Origin: Reinekea marina
GTDB taxonomy: Bacteria > Pseudomonadota > Gammaproteobacteria > Pseudomonadales > Natronospirillaceae
Reading direction: 5' to 3'
DNA: 64,000 nt
Assembly (NCBI RefSeq): GCF_030409715.1
Contig: NZ_JAUFQI010000001.1
Span: 1,487,001 to 1,551,000 of the forward strand
The position numbers and the translations under genes were made by a program. Positions 26,511 through 35,793 of this stretch are shown here, one piece after another. How positions within the stretch are numbered: the first letter of the stretch is position 1; each line of letters begins with the position of its first letter. The notes beneath the pieces were generated by a model. It worked only from the letters and a program-made list of their open reading frames with translations, was not told the origin of the DNA and did not search any database.

Positions 26511-27056
26511 TTAATTTGTAGGTTTCTCAATGGCAGGGTGGTGTCTGTCTAGTAATCCTACATCGAGTACCGGTGATGCATCGATGTGCTGCGCATTCAT
26601 CATTTGGGCGACGCGCTGCAAGGAGGCAATAATCATTGTTTGTTCCCAATCTTCTAAATCCGAAAATTGTTTTGCAAATGAATCTTGCAAAGGTGTAGGG
26701 GCATCTTTGAGAACTTCGATGCCTTGCTCTGACAAGTGCGCGTGTACTTTGCGTTTATCTTTTGTTGAACGTTCTCGATAAACCAAAGACCGTTTTTCGA
26801 GACGATCGATAATCGTTGTGACCGTAGCCTGGCTTAAATTCATGCTGTTTGCGATCTCGCCAATGGTTACGTTGCCGAGGGTGCGAATGGTTTGCAAAAG
26901 CAAAATTTGCGGTGCGGTGAGCCCTGTAGTTTTGGCTAGATGTTTCGAGTGTAAATCAGTCGCTCGTATAACGCGCCTTAAGGCAACCAGCACTTCATCT
27001 ATCTTTTTCACGTCCAATTCTTCCAGATCATAGGGTGTATAAGAAAAATTATACAT
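26511..27056 (-). CDS. ectR: MarR-family regulator of ectoine synthesis EctR
   Basis: A 181-residue MarR-type repressor divergent from ectA. Winged-helix motifs are LTAPQILLLQTIRTLG, TIGEIANSMNLSQATVTTIIDRLEKRSLVYRERS and DKRKVHAHLSEQGIEVL. A GGAG ribosome site precedes the ATG. In Methylomicrobium and many halophiles a MarR protein named EctR sits in this position and represses ectABC-ask at low salt. The name rests on family and position. Inducing signal is unknown. Confidence 0.88.
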   Translation of the reverse strand: MYNFSYTPYDLEELDVKKIDEVLVALRRVIRATDLHSKHLAKTTGLTAPQILLLQTIRTLGNVTIGEIANSMNLSQATVTTIIDRLEKRSLVYRERSTKDKRKVHAHLSEQGIEVLKDAPTPLQDSFAKQFSDLEDWEQTMIIASLQRVAQMMNAQHIDASPVLDVGLLDRHHPAIEKPTN

Positions 27057-27169
27057 TCAGTCGCTCCAAATAGCCTTAATTCAATAAAGCCAGTCCTAAT
27101 AAATTTCTGTGAAACACTTCTAATTCTAATGAAAAAAGCTTTGAAAATGGGACTTTATAAATTATTTAT

Positions 27170-27181
27170 TTAGTGTACTAT
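27170..27181. promoter_or_regulatory. Candidate EctR operator 2 in the ectoine promoter
   Basis: TTAGTGTACTA here repeats the palindrome at 26484-26495 except for the last base. It lies in an AT-rich stretch 108 bases before ectA and 114 bases before ectR, next to a possible -10 (TATACA at 27179-27184). A repressor bound here could block both directions. Binding is inferred. Confidence 0.5.
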
Positions 27182-27288
27182 ACATAAAAATTAATTGAGA
27201 GGCCTAAAAAAGCGTATTTACAAGTTTTTCGGAGTGTTATTCTTTTAAATATGGTTAGTGGGCTAAATATTTGTACTGAGAATTAAAT

Positions 27289-27780
27289 ATGTCTAAAGAA
27301 ATTGAGTTGAAAGCACCTGAAAGCCGTGATGGTAATGCTGTGCACCAGCTTATCGCTCGCTGCAAGCCATTGGATGAAAACTCGGTGTATTGCAATTTAC
27401 TTCAATGTGATCATTTTGCGAACACGTCAGTAGTCGGGAAAAGGGATGAGGCTGTGGTTGGTTTTGTTAGTGGGTATCGAATCCCAAGCCGAATGAATAC
27501 CTTATTTGTATGGCAAGTGGCAGTAGACAGTGGCGAACGAGGCACTGGATTAGCCTCAAAGATGTTAGGCCATCTACTTGAGCGAGATTCAATGAATGGT
27601 GTCTCAATGTTAGAGACCACGATCACTAAAGATAACGATGCCTCTTGGGCGCTGTTTAATCGGTTAGCAAAACGTATGAATGCTCCGCTTGAAAAGACCC
27701 ATCATTATGAGGCCGATGCGCACTTTAATGGCGCACATGACACAGAATGGTTGGTTCGTATTGGACCTTTTAACAGTTAA
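27289..27780 (+). CDS. ectA: L-2,4-diaminobutyrate acetyltransferase EctA
   Basis: Acetylates diaminobutyrate at the gamma-amino group with acetyl-CoA, the second step of ectoine synthesis. It has 163 residues with a GNAT fold. The acetyl-CoA pyrophosphate loop is VAVDSGERGTGLASKML near residues 75-91, followed by LETTITKDNDASWALFNRLA. Length is typical. First gene of the ectoine operon. Confidence 0.97.
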   Translation: MSKEIELKAPESRDGNAVHQLIARCKPLDENSVYCNLLQCDHFANTSVVGKRDEAVVGFVSGYRIPSRMNTLFVWQVAVDSGERGTGLASKMLGHLLERDSMNGVSMLETTITKDNDASWALFNRLAKRMNAPLEKTHHYEADAHFNGAHDTEWLVRIGPFNS

Positions 27781-27801
27781 ATTATTTAGTTGGAGATTAC
27801 G

Positions 27802-29127
27802 ATGAAAGTTTTTGAGAATTTTGAATCAGAAGTACAGTCTTATGCTCGTTCATTCCCTGTTGTTTTTCATAAAGCGCAAGGCGAGAACTTATTCGGTGAA
27901 GACGGTAAAGAATATTTAGACTTTTTAGCTGGAGCAGGCACCTTGAATTATGGCCATAACAATAAACACATCAAGGGCGCATTGGTCGATTATATCGCCG
28001 AAGATGGTGTAACTCATGGCTTAGATATGCACACCAAAGCAAAAGGCGAATTCTTGCAGGCGTTTAATGACATTATTTTAGCTCCACGAGATTTAAATTA
28101 TGTAATGCAGTTTACAGGACCAACGGGTACCAATGCCGTTGAAGCGGCGCTAAAACTGGCGCGAAATGTGACTGGGCGCGAAAATATTATTTCTTTCACC
28201 AATGGGTTTCATGGCGTAAGCATGGGTGCGCTCGCTGCCACCGGTAACTCTCATCATCGTGGCGCCGCTGGTACCAGTCTTTCTGGTGTAAGCCGAATGC
28301 CTTTTGATGGTTACCTTGGTGATGATGTAGATACGAACGCTTACCTAGATAAGGTGCTCAGTGACTCAAGCAGCGGAATTGATAAGCCAGCGGCCGTTAT
28401 TGTTGAAACAGTTCAGGGTGAAGGTGGTGTGAACGCTGCCAGCGTAGAGTGGTTGCAAGGCTTACAGGCCGTTTGTAATAAGCATGATGTGCTGATGATC
28501 GTTGATGATATTCAAGCAGGCTGTGGTCGTACCGGAACATTTTTCAGTTTCGAAGAAGCGGGAATTAAGCCTGATATTGTCACTCTTTCTAAATCATTAA
28601 GTGGGTATGGATTGCCCTTTGCTGTTGTGCTCATGAAGCCTGAATTGGATCAATGGAAGCCTGGCGAACATAACGGAACATTCCGAGGTAATAACTTAGC
28701 GTTTGTGACAGCGACAGCCACCTTAAAGCATTACTGGCGAACCGATGCCTTTGCAAAAGATATTCAAAATAAAGGCAAATATGTAAATAAGCGCTTAACG
28801 GCTATGGTTGAGAAATATAGCGAAGGTAAGTTTGATGCTCGTGGTCGCGGTATGTTCCAAGGCATTAACTGCATTGACGGAGAAATAGCTTCAAAAATCA
28901 CTAAAGAAGCGTTTAAAAATGGCATGATCATTGAAACCAGTGGCGCAGATGATCAGGTAGTGAAAGTGTTTTGCCCTTTGACTATCAGCGAAGGCAATTT
29001 AAAGCGTGGTATGGACATTCTTGAGAAGGCTGTAGAGCGTGTTTGTTTGCAAGAAGACGTGATACCTAATGAATCTGACTATTTTGATAACGTGCAAGTA
29101 GACGACGATGTGAAGTGGGTCGGTTAA
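27802..29127 (+). CDS. ectB: Diaminobutyrate-2-oxoglutarate transaminase EctB
   Basis: A PLP-dependent class III aminotransferase that makes diaminobutyrate from aspartate semialdehyde and glutamate. It has 441 residues from the ATG at 27802, which has GGAG six bases upstream; a TTG at 27790 is in frame but unlikely. The PLP Lys is in [12 protein letters not shown] near residue 265, with [12 protein letters not shown] before it and the substrate block [16 protein letters not shown]. It lies 21 bases after ectA. Confidence 0.97.
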   Translation: MKVFENFESEVQSYARSFPVVFHKAQGENLFGEDGKEYLDFLAGAGTLNYGHNNKHIKGALVDYIAEDGVTHGLDMHTKAKGEFLQAFNDIILAPRDLNYVMQFTGPTGTNAVEAALKLARNVTGRENIISFTNGFHGVSMGALAATGNSHHRGAAGTSLSGVSRMPFDGYLGDDVDTNAYLDKVLSDSSSGIDKPAAVIVETVQGEGGVNAASVEWLQGLQAVCNKHDVLMIVDDIQAGCGRTGTFFSFEEAGIKPDIVTLSKSLSGYGLPFAVVLMKPELDQWKPGEHNGTFRGNNLAFVTATATLKHYWRTDAFAKDIQNKGKYVNKRLTAMVEKYSEGKFDARGRGMFQGINCIDGEIASKITKEAFKNGMIIETSGADDQVVKVFCPLTISEGNLKRGMDILEKAVERVCLQEDVIPNESDYFDNVQVDDDVKWVG

Positions 29128-29193
29128 GACATAGTTGTGTCGGGTTTTAATCCAATATTGTCTTTGTTAGTGAATGAATTTAAGAGGTAAAAC

Positions 29194-29595
29194 ATGATTT
29201 TTAGAACGTTAGAAAGTGCCGAAAAAGAAGGGCGTAAAATTGTATCCCCCGATGGAAACTGGGACAGCACTCGTATGTTGTTGAAAGATGACAACATGGG
29301 TTTTTCATTCCACATTACCACCATTTATAAGGGTGCTGACTTTCAAATGCATTATCAAAATCACCTTGAGTCGGTTTATTGTGTCAGTGGCCGAGGTGAA
29401 GTAGAGACGCTCGCCGATGGGAAAAAATACAGCATTGAGCCAGGCAGTTTATACATTTTAGATAAGCACGATAAACACGTTTTGAGAGCATTTGAAGAAA
29501 TGAAGATGGCTTGCGTGTTCAACCCGCCATTAAATGGTAAAGAGGTACATAACAAAGAAGGAGCCTATGAGCTAGAGGCCGATACGATTGATTAA
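29194..29595 (+). CDS. ectC: L-ectoine synthase EctC
   Basis: A cupin enzyme of 133 residues that cyclises N-acetyldiaminobutyrate to ectoine. Typical blocks are [19 protein letters not shown], the metal-binding region [18 protein letters not shown], and [13 protein letters not shown]. The purine-rich AAGAGG precedes the ATG. ectD (hydroxylase) is not in the window, so only ectoine, not hydroxyectoine, is supported here. Confidence 0.97.
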   Translation: MIFRTLESAEKEGRKIVSPDGNWDSTRMLLKDDNMGFSFHITTIYKGADFQMHYQNHLESVYCVSGRGEVETLADGKKYSIEPGSLYILDKHDKHVLRAFEEMKMACVFNPPLNGKEVHNKEGAYELEADTID

Positions 29596-29615
29596 TGGAG
29601 GCTGAAATAAAGCTA

Positions 29616-29641
29616 CTCGCTATAAATTAGTTTATAGCGAG
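29616..29641 (+). other. Perfect 11-base-pair hairpin between ectC and ask
   Basis: CTCGCTATAAA (29616-29626), loop TTAG, TTTATAGCGAG (29631-29641) is a perfect stem-loop in the 81-base gap. The sequence after it (CCATTACATT) has no T-run, so it is not a typical terminator. It may stabilise the ectABC message end, cause partial termination, or mark a processing site. Confidence 0.7.
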
Positions 29642-29676
29642 CCATTACATTAATTTGAATAGAGAACGGGATTAGC

Positions 29677-31116
29677 ATGCATACCATTGAAAAAATTGGT
29701 GGAACGTCGATGAACGACTATGAGTCGGTTCGCGATAACATTATTTTTAAACCCAGTCAGCGAGGAAGTTTTTACAATCGAGTATTTGTTGTATCGGCCT
29801 ACGGCGGCATAACAGATCGGCTTTTAGAGCATAAAAAAAGCGCACAGCCCGGCGTTTTTAAACTGTTTTCCAGTGCAATGGAAGATGACAGTTGGTTAAA
29901 GGCTCTGAGCGAATTACGCAGTCAAATGCACCAAATAAACAGCGAATTATTTGCTCAAGATGATCCTCAGTTAAGTATTGCCAATGAATTTGTGAATGAA
30001 CGGATTGTCGATGCTCAAAAGTGTTTACTCGACTTGCAAAGCTTATGTCGGCATGGGCATTTCGCATTAGAGGCACATTTGCACACAGTGCGAGAAATGC
30101 TAGCCAGTATTGGGGAAGCGCACAGTGCGTGGAATATGGCGACTTTATTGCGCCGCGATGGGATTAATGCCCGCTTTGTCGATTTAACCGGATGGCGTAC
30201 CCAAACCCACTTAACGCTCGATGAGCGAATTTCACAAGCATTCAGTGAACTCGATTTAAGCAAGGAAATGCCGATTGTAACCGGTTATGCGCATACAGAT
30301 GATGGATTAATGTCGACATTCGATCGTGGTTACAGCGAAATGACCTTCAGCCGATTGGCCGTTCTCACGGAAGCCAGTGAAGCCGTTATTCATAAGGAGT
30401 TTCACCTTTCCAGTGCCGACCCGCGATTAGTCGGTGAAGAAAACGCTGTCCCTATTGGCCGAACAAACTACGATGTTGCGGATCAACTGGCAAACCTAGG
30501 TATGGAGGCTATTCACCCAAAAGCTGCAAAAGGTTTGCGTCAAAGTGACATCGCATTGCGAGTAATGAATACCTTCGAGCCAGAGCATAAAGGCACACTC
30601 ATTACTGGAGATTATGTCAGTGAGTCACCTTGCGTAGAAATTATTGCAGGCAAAAAAGGTGTTTATGCGATTGAGCTTTTTGACCAAGATATGGCTGGAT
30701 TGTTTCATATTTACGATCCAAAAATTGTATCTGTGATTAAAGAGTTCAAAGCACAAATAGTGTCTAAAGATATTAATGCTAATACCGTCACGCATTATTT
30801 ATCGACTAATTTAAAAACCATAAAACGCATTCGTAAGAAGTTAGAATCGCTATTTCCACAAGCGGAGCTTGACCAACGCAAAGTCGCGATTGTTTCGGCG
30901 ATTGGCAGTGACCTAGCCATCAAAGGATTATTAGCGAAAACTTCTAAAGCAATTGCAGACGCCGATGTGGGTGTATTGGCCATTCATCAATGCATGCGCC
31001 AGGTTGATATCCAGTTTATTGTTGAAGAAGAAGATTACGAAAAGACAATAAAAGCGCTACACTCTGCTTTAGTTGAAATTTATGATCACGGAAGGGCAAT
31101 ATGTTTAGCATCATGA
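29677..31116 (+). CDS. ask: Ectoine-pathway aspartate kinase Ask_Ect
   Basis: Phosphorylates aspartate to feed ectoine synthesis. It has 479 residues. The kinase motif at the start is HTIEKIGGTSMNDYESV, then FDRGYSEMTFSRLA and KEFHLSSADPRLV; two ACT regulatory domains fill the C-terminal part (from about residue 320). Specialised Ask_Ect enzymes encoded next to ectABC are known to escape normal feedback. The position after ectC fits this class. Confidence 0.94.
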   Translation: MHTIEKIGGTSMNDYESVRDNIIFKPSQRGSFYNRVFVVSAYGGITDRLLEHKKSAQPGVFKLFSSAMEDDSWLKALSELRSQMHQINSELFAQDDPQLSIANEFVNERIVDAQKCLLDLQSLCRHGHFALEAHLHTVREMLASIGEAHSAWNMATLLRRDGINARFVDLTGWRTQTHLTLDERISQAFSELDLSKEMPIVTGYAHTDDGLMSTFDRGYSEMTFSRLAVLTEASEAVIHKEFHLSSADPRLVGEENAVPIGRTNYDVADQLANLGMEAIHPKAAKGLRQSDIALRVMNTFEPEHKGTLITGDYVSESPCVEIIAGKKGVYAIELFDQDMAGLFHIYDPKIVSVIKEFKAQIVSKDINANTVTHYLSTNLKTIKRIRKKLESLFPQAELDQRKVAIVSAIGSDLAIKGLLAKTSKAIADADVGVLAIHQCMRQVDIQFIVEEEDYEKTIKALHSALVEIYDHGRAICLAS

Positions 31117-32027
31117 CTAGAGTTGGCGCAGTTTTATTAGTAATACTGTCTGTTTTTGCCAACGCAGAGACGGGTGTCACTGAATCAAGCGAAGCCAATG
31201 CTGGAAATGATAAGCTACCTGCAAATACAGAGCAGGTGATCAATTCGCTCGATGAGCCGCTGTATACGCCGTTCATCGAGCGTTATATTTTGGATGAACT
31301 CAAGCAATTGAGATCAGAAATGGCGGCGCAGAAGCATGAATTGATGCAGCAAGTGATTGACCGAGAGCATCGTTCGGTCGATCGAGGTGTTGCTTATGCA
31401 ACGGATACGATTACCTATTTCTTCTACCTGATAGCTGCTGCGAGTTCGATCTTAGTTATTGTTGGCTGGACGTCAATTCGCGAGATTAAAGAGCGCGTAC
31501 ATAGTTACGCTAACGATGAAATTACAAAATTGGTCTCTGAATATGAGAGCCGATTGGAAAAAATTGAACGTCAAATTCTAGTTAAGACTCAAGATATCGA
31601 AGAGAACACCAAAGAGATTGAGGTCACTCGTGAGGTGCAATCGCTGTGGATGCGATCTCAGCAAGAGTTTAATGCCTCCAGTAAGATCCGAATATACGAC
31701 CAAATTATTGCGATTAACCCTGAAGATGTAGAAGCCTATACCTATAAGGCCGATGCGGTGTTAGAAATGCAAGAGCCTCAGTGGGCTATTAACCTATGTC
31801 AGCAAGCGTTAGAGAAAGATCCTAACAATGCCCATGCTTTTTTTCAGCTCGCCTGTGCGCATGCCGCACTCGATAACTTAGAAGAGTCATTGCGTTATAC
31901 GTGTGAGGCTTACAATTGTGACGATAATTACCGAGAAGAGATTCTAAAAGAAGAGTTGTTAGCGCCAATTAGAAATATGGCGGAGTTTAAAATTAAGTTT
32001 TCTATTGAAGATGACACCGCTGAATAA
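31101..32027 (+). CDS. Membrane-anchored TPR protein linked to the ectoine operon
   Basis: A 308-residue protein I cannot name. It begins with an N-terminal signal-like segment ending near FANAE, then an exported or loop region of about 85 residues, a membrane segment (ITYFFYLIAAASSILVIVGWTSI near 100-122), a likely coiled coil (EITKLVSEYESRLEKIERQI) and two or three TPR units from about 200 (VEAYTYKADAVLEM, AHAFFQLACAHAALDNLEESL). GGAAGGG four bases before the ATG supports this start, 16 bases inside ask. It therefore belongs to the ectoine transcript and is closed by the terminator. TPRs suggest protein binding; a role in osmotic control is inferred. Confidence 0.85.
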   Translation: MFSIMTRVGAVLLVILSVFANAETGVTESSEANAGNDKLPANTEQVINSLDEPLYTPFIERYILDELKQLRSEMAAQKHELMQQVIDREHRSVDRGVAYATDTITYFFYLIAAASSILVIVGWTSIREIKERVHSYANDEITKLVSEYESRLEKIERQILVKTQDIEENTKEIEVTREVQSLWMRSQQEFNASSKIRIYDQIIAINPEDVEAYTYKADAVLEMQEPQWAINLCQQALEKDPNNAHAFFQLACAHAALDNLEESLRYTCEAYNCDDNYREEILKEELLAPIRNMAEFKIKFSIEDDTAE

Positions 32028-32033
32028 ATACTA

Positions 32034-32063
32034 GGCGAGCTTAAAGTAGCTCGCCCATTTTTT
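32034..32063 (+). terminator. Rho-independent terminator of the ectoine operon
   Basis: GGCGAGCT (32034-32041) pairs with AGCTCGCC (32048-32055) across six bases, then C-A and seven T to 32063. The opposite strand has no T-run, so it acts on plus-strand transcripts only. Confidence 0.9.
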
Positions 32064-32064
32064 G

Positions 32065-32598
32065 TTAGCTTGCTACAAAGCGTTCTACTTGTTCAATCGG
32101 CATATGGTCACTGGTGTCTTTACCATACCAAACCTGCTCAATTTTTCCTGTTTTTCCAATAAGAAAGTCGGCTGGCACTAATTTGACGTGTGGGTTGGGT
32201 TGAGGGTAGCCGCCTTTTATCATACCTTTGATTATTCTTGGTAACTTAAAAAATAATGCTTTGAACAGGGCAGACGTGCTGTGTTCAACGCCATATCGAT
32301 TGTAAATATCTAAATCTGCATCGCTGACGAGCTTAAAAGGTCTAGGATGCTTTGCGACATACTTGCGCACTTCATCTGCCGGTGAACTGAAAACGGCAAT
32401 GATTTCTAGATTAGAATCTTGCCAAACTTTGTATTTATGGGTTAGCTCATAAACGCGTAAATTACAAAAGGGGCATGCTGCATCTCTAAAAAACGCTAAC
32501 ATCACTTTCTTACCTTGATAATCGCTGAGTTGAATGGGCTTTCCAAAAACATCGGTCGTTGAAAAGTCGATACTTGGGCAAGGCGGCGATAATCGCAT
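32065..32598 (-). CDS. Peroxiredoxin-like (AhpC/TSA) protein
   Basis: A 177-residue thioredoxin-fold protein. The active-site region is FFRDAACPFCNLRVYELTHKY near residues 33-53. It has a CxxC pair rather than the single peroxidatic Cys of classic peroxiredoxins (TxxC), so it may be a peroxiredoxin-like disulfide reductase. The N-terminal FSTTDVFGKPIQLSDYQGKKVMLAFF and C-terminal FLIGKTGKIEQVWYGKD are family-typical. No signal peptide, so cytosolic. Substrate unknown. Confidence 0.85.
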   Translation of the reverse strand: MRLSPPCPSIDFSTTDVFGKPIQLSDYQGKKVMLAFFRDAACPFCNLRVYELTHKYKVWQDSNLEIIAVFSSPADEVRKYVAKHPRPFKLVSDADLDIYNRYGVEHSTSALFKALFFKLPRIIKGMIKGGYPQPNPHVKLVPADFLIGKTGKIEQVWYGKDTSDHMPIEQVERFVAS

Positions 32599-32768
32599 AT
32601 TTTTCTCAATTGGTTTGAATTAATTAATACATACGTAAAGGAAGAGTAGTTGGATCACATATTGATTTGGCTTTTTGAATTTCCTGCTATAAAGTTTGAG
32701 CGAACCAGTCTAAAGTATTGTTATTAAGGCATTTTTAGTGTCGATTTTGGTCATTGCGGGAGTTTTCA

Positions 32769-33242
32769 GTGGAGTTATTGTTATCTATAGAGCCGTTTAG
32801 TTGGGGTTCTGTGTTCGGCGCTATTTTGTGTGGGTGTATCATCGGGTTGGAGCGTCAATTGCGCGGAAAACCCGTTGGCATCAGGACATCTTCATTAATT
32901 GTGCTGGGGACCTATGTTTTTATTACTTCTGCCATGGCTGTAGCAACGGATGTATCTGATCCCTCTAGGATCATTGGTCAAGTTGTTACGGGCGTAGGGT
33001 TCTTAGGTGCGGGCGTTATGATGGCTAAAGGGGGGATGGTTATAGGTGTGACATCGGCGGCTGCCATTTGGACGCTGGCCGCGATAGGGGTGTGCATAGC
33101 CGTCATAGATATGATTACAGCCATTAAGTTATCGGTGATCGTAGTCAGTATTCTCTATGGGGTGGATCTTTTAGAGGATTACTCTGCGGCATTTACGCGA
33201 GGGGCGCATAAAAAAATTCGTGGTTGGCGAAAAAGACCTTAA
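32769..33242 (+). CDS. MgtC/SapB-family membrane protein
   Basis: A 157-residue membrane protein with about four hydrophobic segments, the N-terminal MgtC domain only. Family signatures are CGCIIGLERQLRGKPVGIRTSSLIVLG and GVGFLGAGVMM. I chose the GTG at 32769, which has GGGAG six bases upstream; a TTG at 32754 precedes it. MgtC proteins affect Mg2+-related homeostasis and F1Fo ATP synthase in pathogens. In this setting the role is unknown. Lacking the C-terminal ACT-like domain, it resembles the short SapB form. Confidence 0.85.
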   Translation: MELLLSIEPFSWGSVFGAILCGCIIGLERQLRGKPVGIRTSSLIVLGTYVFITSAMAVATDVSDPSRIIGQVVTGVGFLGAGVMMAKGGMVIGVTSAAAIWTLAAIGVCIAVIDMITAIKLSVIVVSILYGVDLLEDYSAAFTRGAHKKIRGWRKRP

Positions 33243-33250
33243 ATATAACA

Positions 33251-33285
33251 GGTAAGGTAAATCGATGCGCTCGATTTACCTTACC
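33251..33285. terminator. Convergent 15-base-pair hairpin (mgtC-like / ychF)
   Basis: GGTAAGGTAAATCGA (33251-33265), loop TGCGC, TCGATTTACCTTACC (33271-33285), a perfect stem. The T-rich flanks are weak on both sides. It lies between two convergent genes and probably terminates or stabilises both 3' ends. Confidence 0.75.
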
Positions 33286-33293
33286 TTCCGTTA

Positions 33294-34385
33294 TTAAACG
33301 TTAAAACGGAAGTGCATTACGTCGCCGTCTTTGACAATGTATTCTTTACCTTCAAGGCGCCACTTTCCAGCGTCTTTTGCACCAGATTCACCGTTAAATT
33401 CGATGAAATCATTGTAGGCAACCGTTTCAGCGCGAATAAATCCTTTTTCAAAGTCAGTATGGATAACCCCTGCGGCATTAGGTGCCGTTGCGCCTACTTT
33501 TACTGTCCAAGCGCGAACTTCTTGTACACCAGCCGTAAAGAAGGTTTGTAAGCCTAGTAATTTGTAAGAGGCTCGAATAACTTTGTTTAAACCGGGTTCA
33601 TCCATGCCTAAATCACTTAAGAATTCGATTTTTTCGTCATCTTCTAATTCTGCAATTTCAGACTCTAACTTATTGCATATCACAACCACTTCCGCGTTTT
33701 CGGCGGCCGCAATTTCACGTACTTTATCTAAATACGGATTGTCTTCAAAGCCATCTTCATTGACGTTGGCTATGTATAGCGTCGGCTTAGTCGTCAACAA
33801 GTGGAACTGATGGAGTTCTTTCTTTTCATCATCACTTAGATCGACAGAACGCACTGGCATGGCTTGATCAAGTGTCGGCTTAATCTTTTCCAAAAGAGCG
33901 ACTAAGCGAATGGCCTCTTTATCTTGGCCTTTGGCTTTTTTATGTAGCTTATGCAGCTGTTTTTCAACAGCATCGAGATCAGACAGTGCTAGCTCAGTAT
34001 TGATCACTTCAATGTCAGACGCTGGGTCTACTTTGTTGGCGACGTGAATGACGTTCTCGTTATCAAAGCAACGAACCACGTGTGCAATGGCATCGGTTTC
34101 TCGAATGTTGGCTAAAAACTGATTGCCAAGACCTTCACCTTTAGAGGCCCCAGCCACTAATCCAGCAATGTCAACGAACTCCATTGTGGTTGGAATAGTG
34201 CGCTTTGGATTTACAATAGCTGCGATTTTATCTTGTCGAGGATCCGGCACCGGTACAACACCGGTATTTGGTTCAATCGTACAAAAAGGAAAGTTTTCTG
34301 CATCAATGCCTGCTTGTGTTAAGGCATTAAATAAAGTGGATTTACCGACGTTTGGTAAGCCAACGATGCCGCATTTGATACCCAT
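33294..34385 (-). CDS. ychF: Redox-regulated ATPase YchF (OBG family)
   Basis: A 363-residue P-loop ATPase that binds 70S ribosomes. Walker A is [13 protein letters not shown], switch regions include [17 protein letters not shown], and the NKxE-type motif replaces NKxD (ICNKLESE), which accounts for ATP preference. A C-terminal TGS domain is present ([27 protein letters not shown]). It is downstream of pth in the conserved pth-ychF pair. Confidence 0.97.
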   Translation of the reverse strand: MGIKCGIVGLPNVGKSTLFNALTQAGIDAENFPFCTIEPNTGVVPVPDPRQDKIAAIVNPKRTIPTTMEFVDIAGLVAGASKGEGLGNQFLANIRETDAIAHVVRCFDNENVIHVANKVDPASDIEVINTELALSDLDAVEKQLHKLHKKAKGQDKEAIRLVALLEKIKPTLDQAMPVRSVDLSDDEKKELHQFHLLTTKPTLYIANVNEDGFEDNPYLDKVREIAAAENAEVVVICNKLESEIAELEDDEKIEFLSDLGMDEPGLNKVIRASYKLLGLQTFFTAGVQEVRAWTVKVGATAPNAAGVIHTDFEKGFIRAETVAYNDFIEFNGESGAKDAGKWRLEGKEYIVKDGDVMHFRFNV

Positions 34386-34403
34386 ATTCGGATCTCCAGT
34401 TAG

Positions 34404-34994
34404 TTATTCAGGTTTAAAGCTGTGTAGATTGTTCATAGCTTTTGACCAGTTTCCGGCAAAAGCGAGTTCTGTTTGTTCTATTGCGCAATCGTATGCGCGT
34501 TCCAAGCTAATTCTATCGTCTACTGGCGCTTTCGATAAGACAAAATCGGCCACTTCTTTTGCGTGACCTGGGTGACCAATGCCTAATCGTAATCGATAAA
34601 AGTTACGATTATTGGCCAGCGCAGCAATAATATCTCGCAGACCATTGTGTCCACCATGACCGCCGCCTTGCTTAAATCTTGCGGTGCCTGGTTCAATATC
34701 TAGCTCGTCGTGAGCGACTAAGATGTTTTCTACTGGGATTTTATAAAAGTTAGAAAACGCGCCAACGGCTTGGCCGCTGCGATTCATAAAACTCATGGGT
34801 TTTATCAACCAAATTTTGTTGGCATTAATTAATACTGAACAAATTTCTGCGCCATATTTAGACTCGAATTTCCAGCTGCCGCCGTATTTACGGGCAAGTG
34901 CATCGATATAATCAAAGCCTGCATTGTGGCGAGTATTCTCATATTGTGCGCCCGGGTTTCCGAGGCCGACAACCAATTGAATTGAATCTTTCAT
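34404..34994 (-). CDS. pth: Peptidyl-tRNA hydrolase
   Basis: Recycles peptidyl-tRNA released from stalled ribosomes. It has 196 residues. Catalytic His is in NTRHNAGF near residue 22. Other conserved parts are [26 protein letters not shown], and [12 protein letters not shown]. It lies between rplY and ychF. Confidence 0.97.
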   Translation of the reverse strand: MKDSIQLVVGLGNPGAQYENTRHNAGFDYIDALARKYGGSWKFESKYGAEICSVLINANKIWLIKPMSFMNRSGQAVGAFSNFYKIPVENILVAHDELDIEPGTARFKQGGGHGGHNGLRDIIAALANNRNFYRLRLGIGHPGHAKEVADFVLSKAPVDDRISLERAYDCAIEQTELAFAGNWSKAMNNLHSFKPE

Positions 34995-35017
34995 AGGATA
35001 ATGTACTTTTTAGCTAT

Positions 35018-35041
35018 AAAAAAAGGGCCATAAAGGCCCTT
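35018..35041 (-). terminator. Rho-independent terminator after rplY
   Basis: On the minus strand AAGGGCC-TTTAT-GGCCCTT is followed by a run of T (35018-35024 on plus as A). It sits between rplY and pth, so some transcripts end here and pth-ychF may have its own promoter. Confidence 0.88.
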
Positions 35042-35059
35042 CAATCAGTGCCGCTAAGA

Positions 35060-35683
35060 TTACTCAGCGTCACCTTCTTCAGTCGTTTCATCTTCATCTT
35101 CAGAAACGCCTGCAGGCTTCATGATAGAAACAACTGGCATATCGTGAGATTCGCCTTTGTTTAATTCTACCAAAGTAATGCCTTTAGAAAGTTTCAGTTC
35201 AGACAAGTGAACTACTTGCCCTGGCTCTAAACCAGCAAGATCAACTTCGATGAACTGTGGTAGATCACCGATCTTACAGGATACTTCAACTTCAGTTGCA
35301 ACGTGTTGAACCTTGTTACCAGCTTTAACGATTGGTGCTTCGTTTAAGAAGTGTAGAGGTACGCGCTTACGAACAACAGATGACTTAGTTACACGCTCAA
35401 AATCGATGTGAACAGGGAAGTCAGTTGCTGGGTGACGTTGTAGGTCGATCAGAACAGCTTGCTCTTCTTTACCATCGACATTCACAGTCAGTACTTGTGA
35501 ATAGAACGCTTCGTTTTCAAGTGCTTTAACCAGTTCTTTAAGCTCTAGAGTTAAGCTAGCAGGCTTACGGTTTTTTGCACCGCCATAAATTACGCCAGGT
35601 ACTTTATTTTCACGACGCAGGCGGCGGCTCGCACCTTTCCCTGTTTCCGTACGTACGGTGGCATTAATTTCAAAAGTAGACAT
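35060..35683 (-). CDS. rplY: 50S ribosomal protein L25/general stress protein Ctc
   Basis: Binds 5S rRNA. At 207 residues it is the long form with an N-terminal L25 domain (INATVRTETGKGASRRLRRENKVPGVIYGG) and a C-terminal beta domain (TL5/Ctc type). It ends in an acidic tail (EDEDETTEEGDAE). Located between prs and pth as in many gammaproteobacteria. Confidence 0.97.
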   Translation of the reverse strand: MSTFEINATVRTETGKGASRRLRRENKVPGVIYGGAKNRKPASLTLELKELVKALENEAFYSQVLTVNVDGKEEQAVLIDLQRHPATDFPVHIDFERVTKSSVVRKRVPLHFLNEAPIVKAGNKVQHVATEVEVSCKIGDLPQFIEVDLAGLEPGQVVHLSELKLSKGITLVELNKGESHDMPVVSIMKPAGVSEDEDETTEEGDAE

Positions 35684-35793
35684 TTTGTTGCTCCAAAATT
35701 TACGTTACTCCAGATATCGCGACCATATCTGAAGCAGTTAATAGTGAGTCAGTAGTTAGGAATTAGCGCTAACTTGCTGCTAAATGATCCGAA

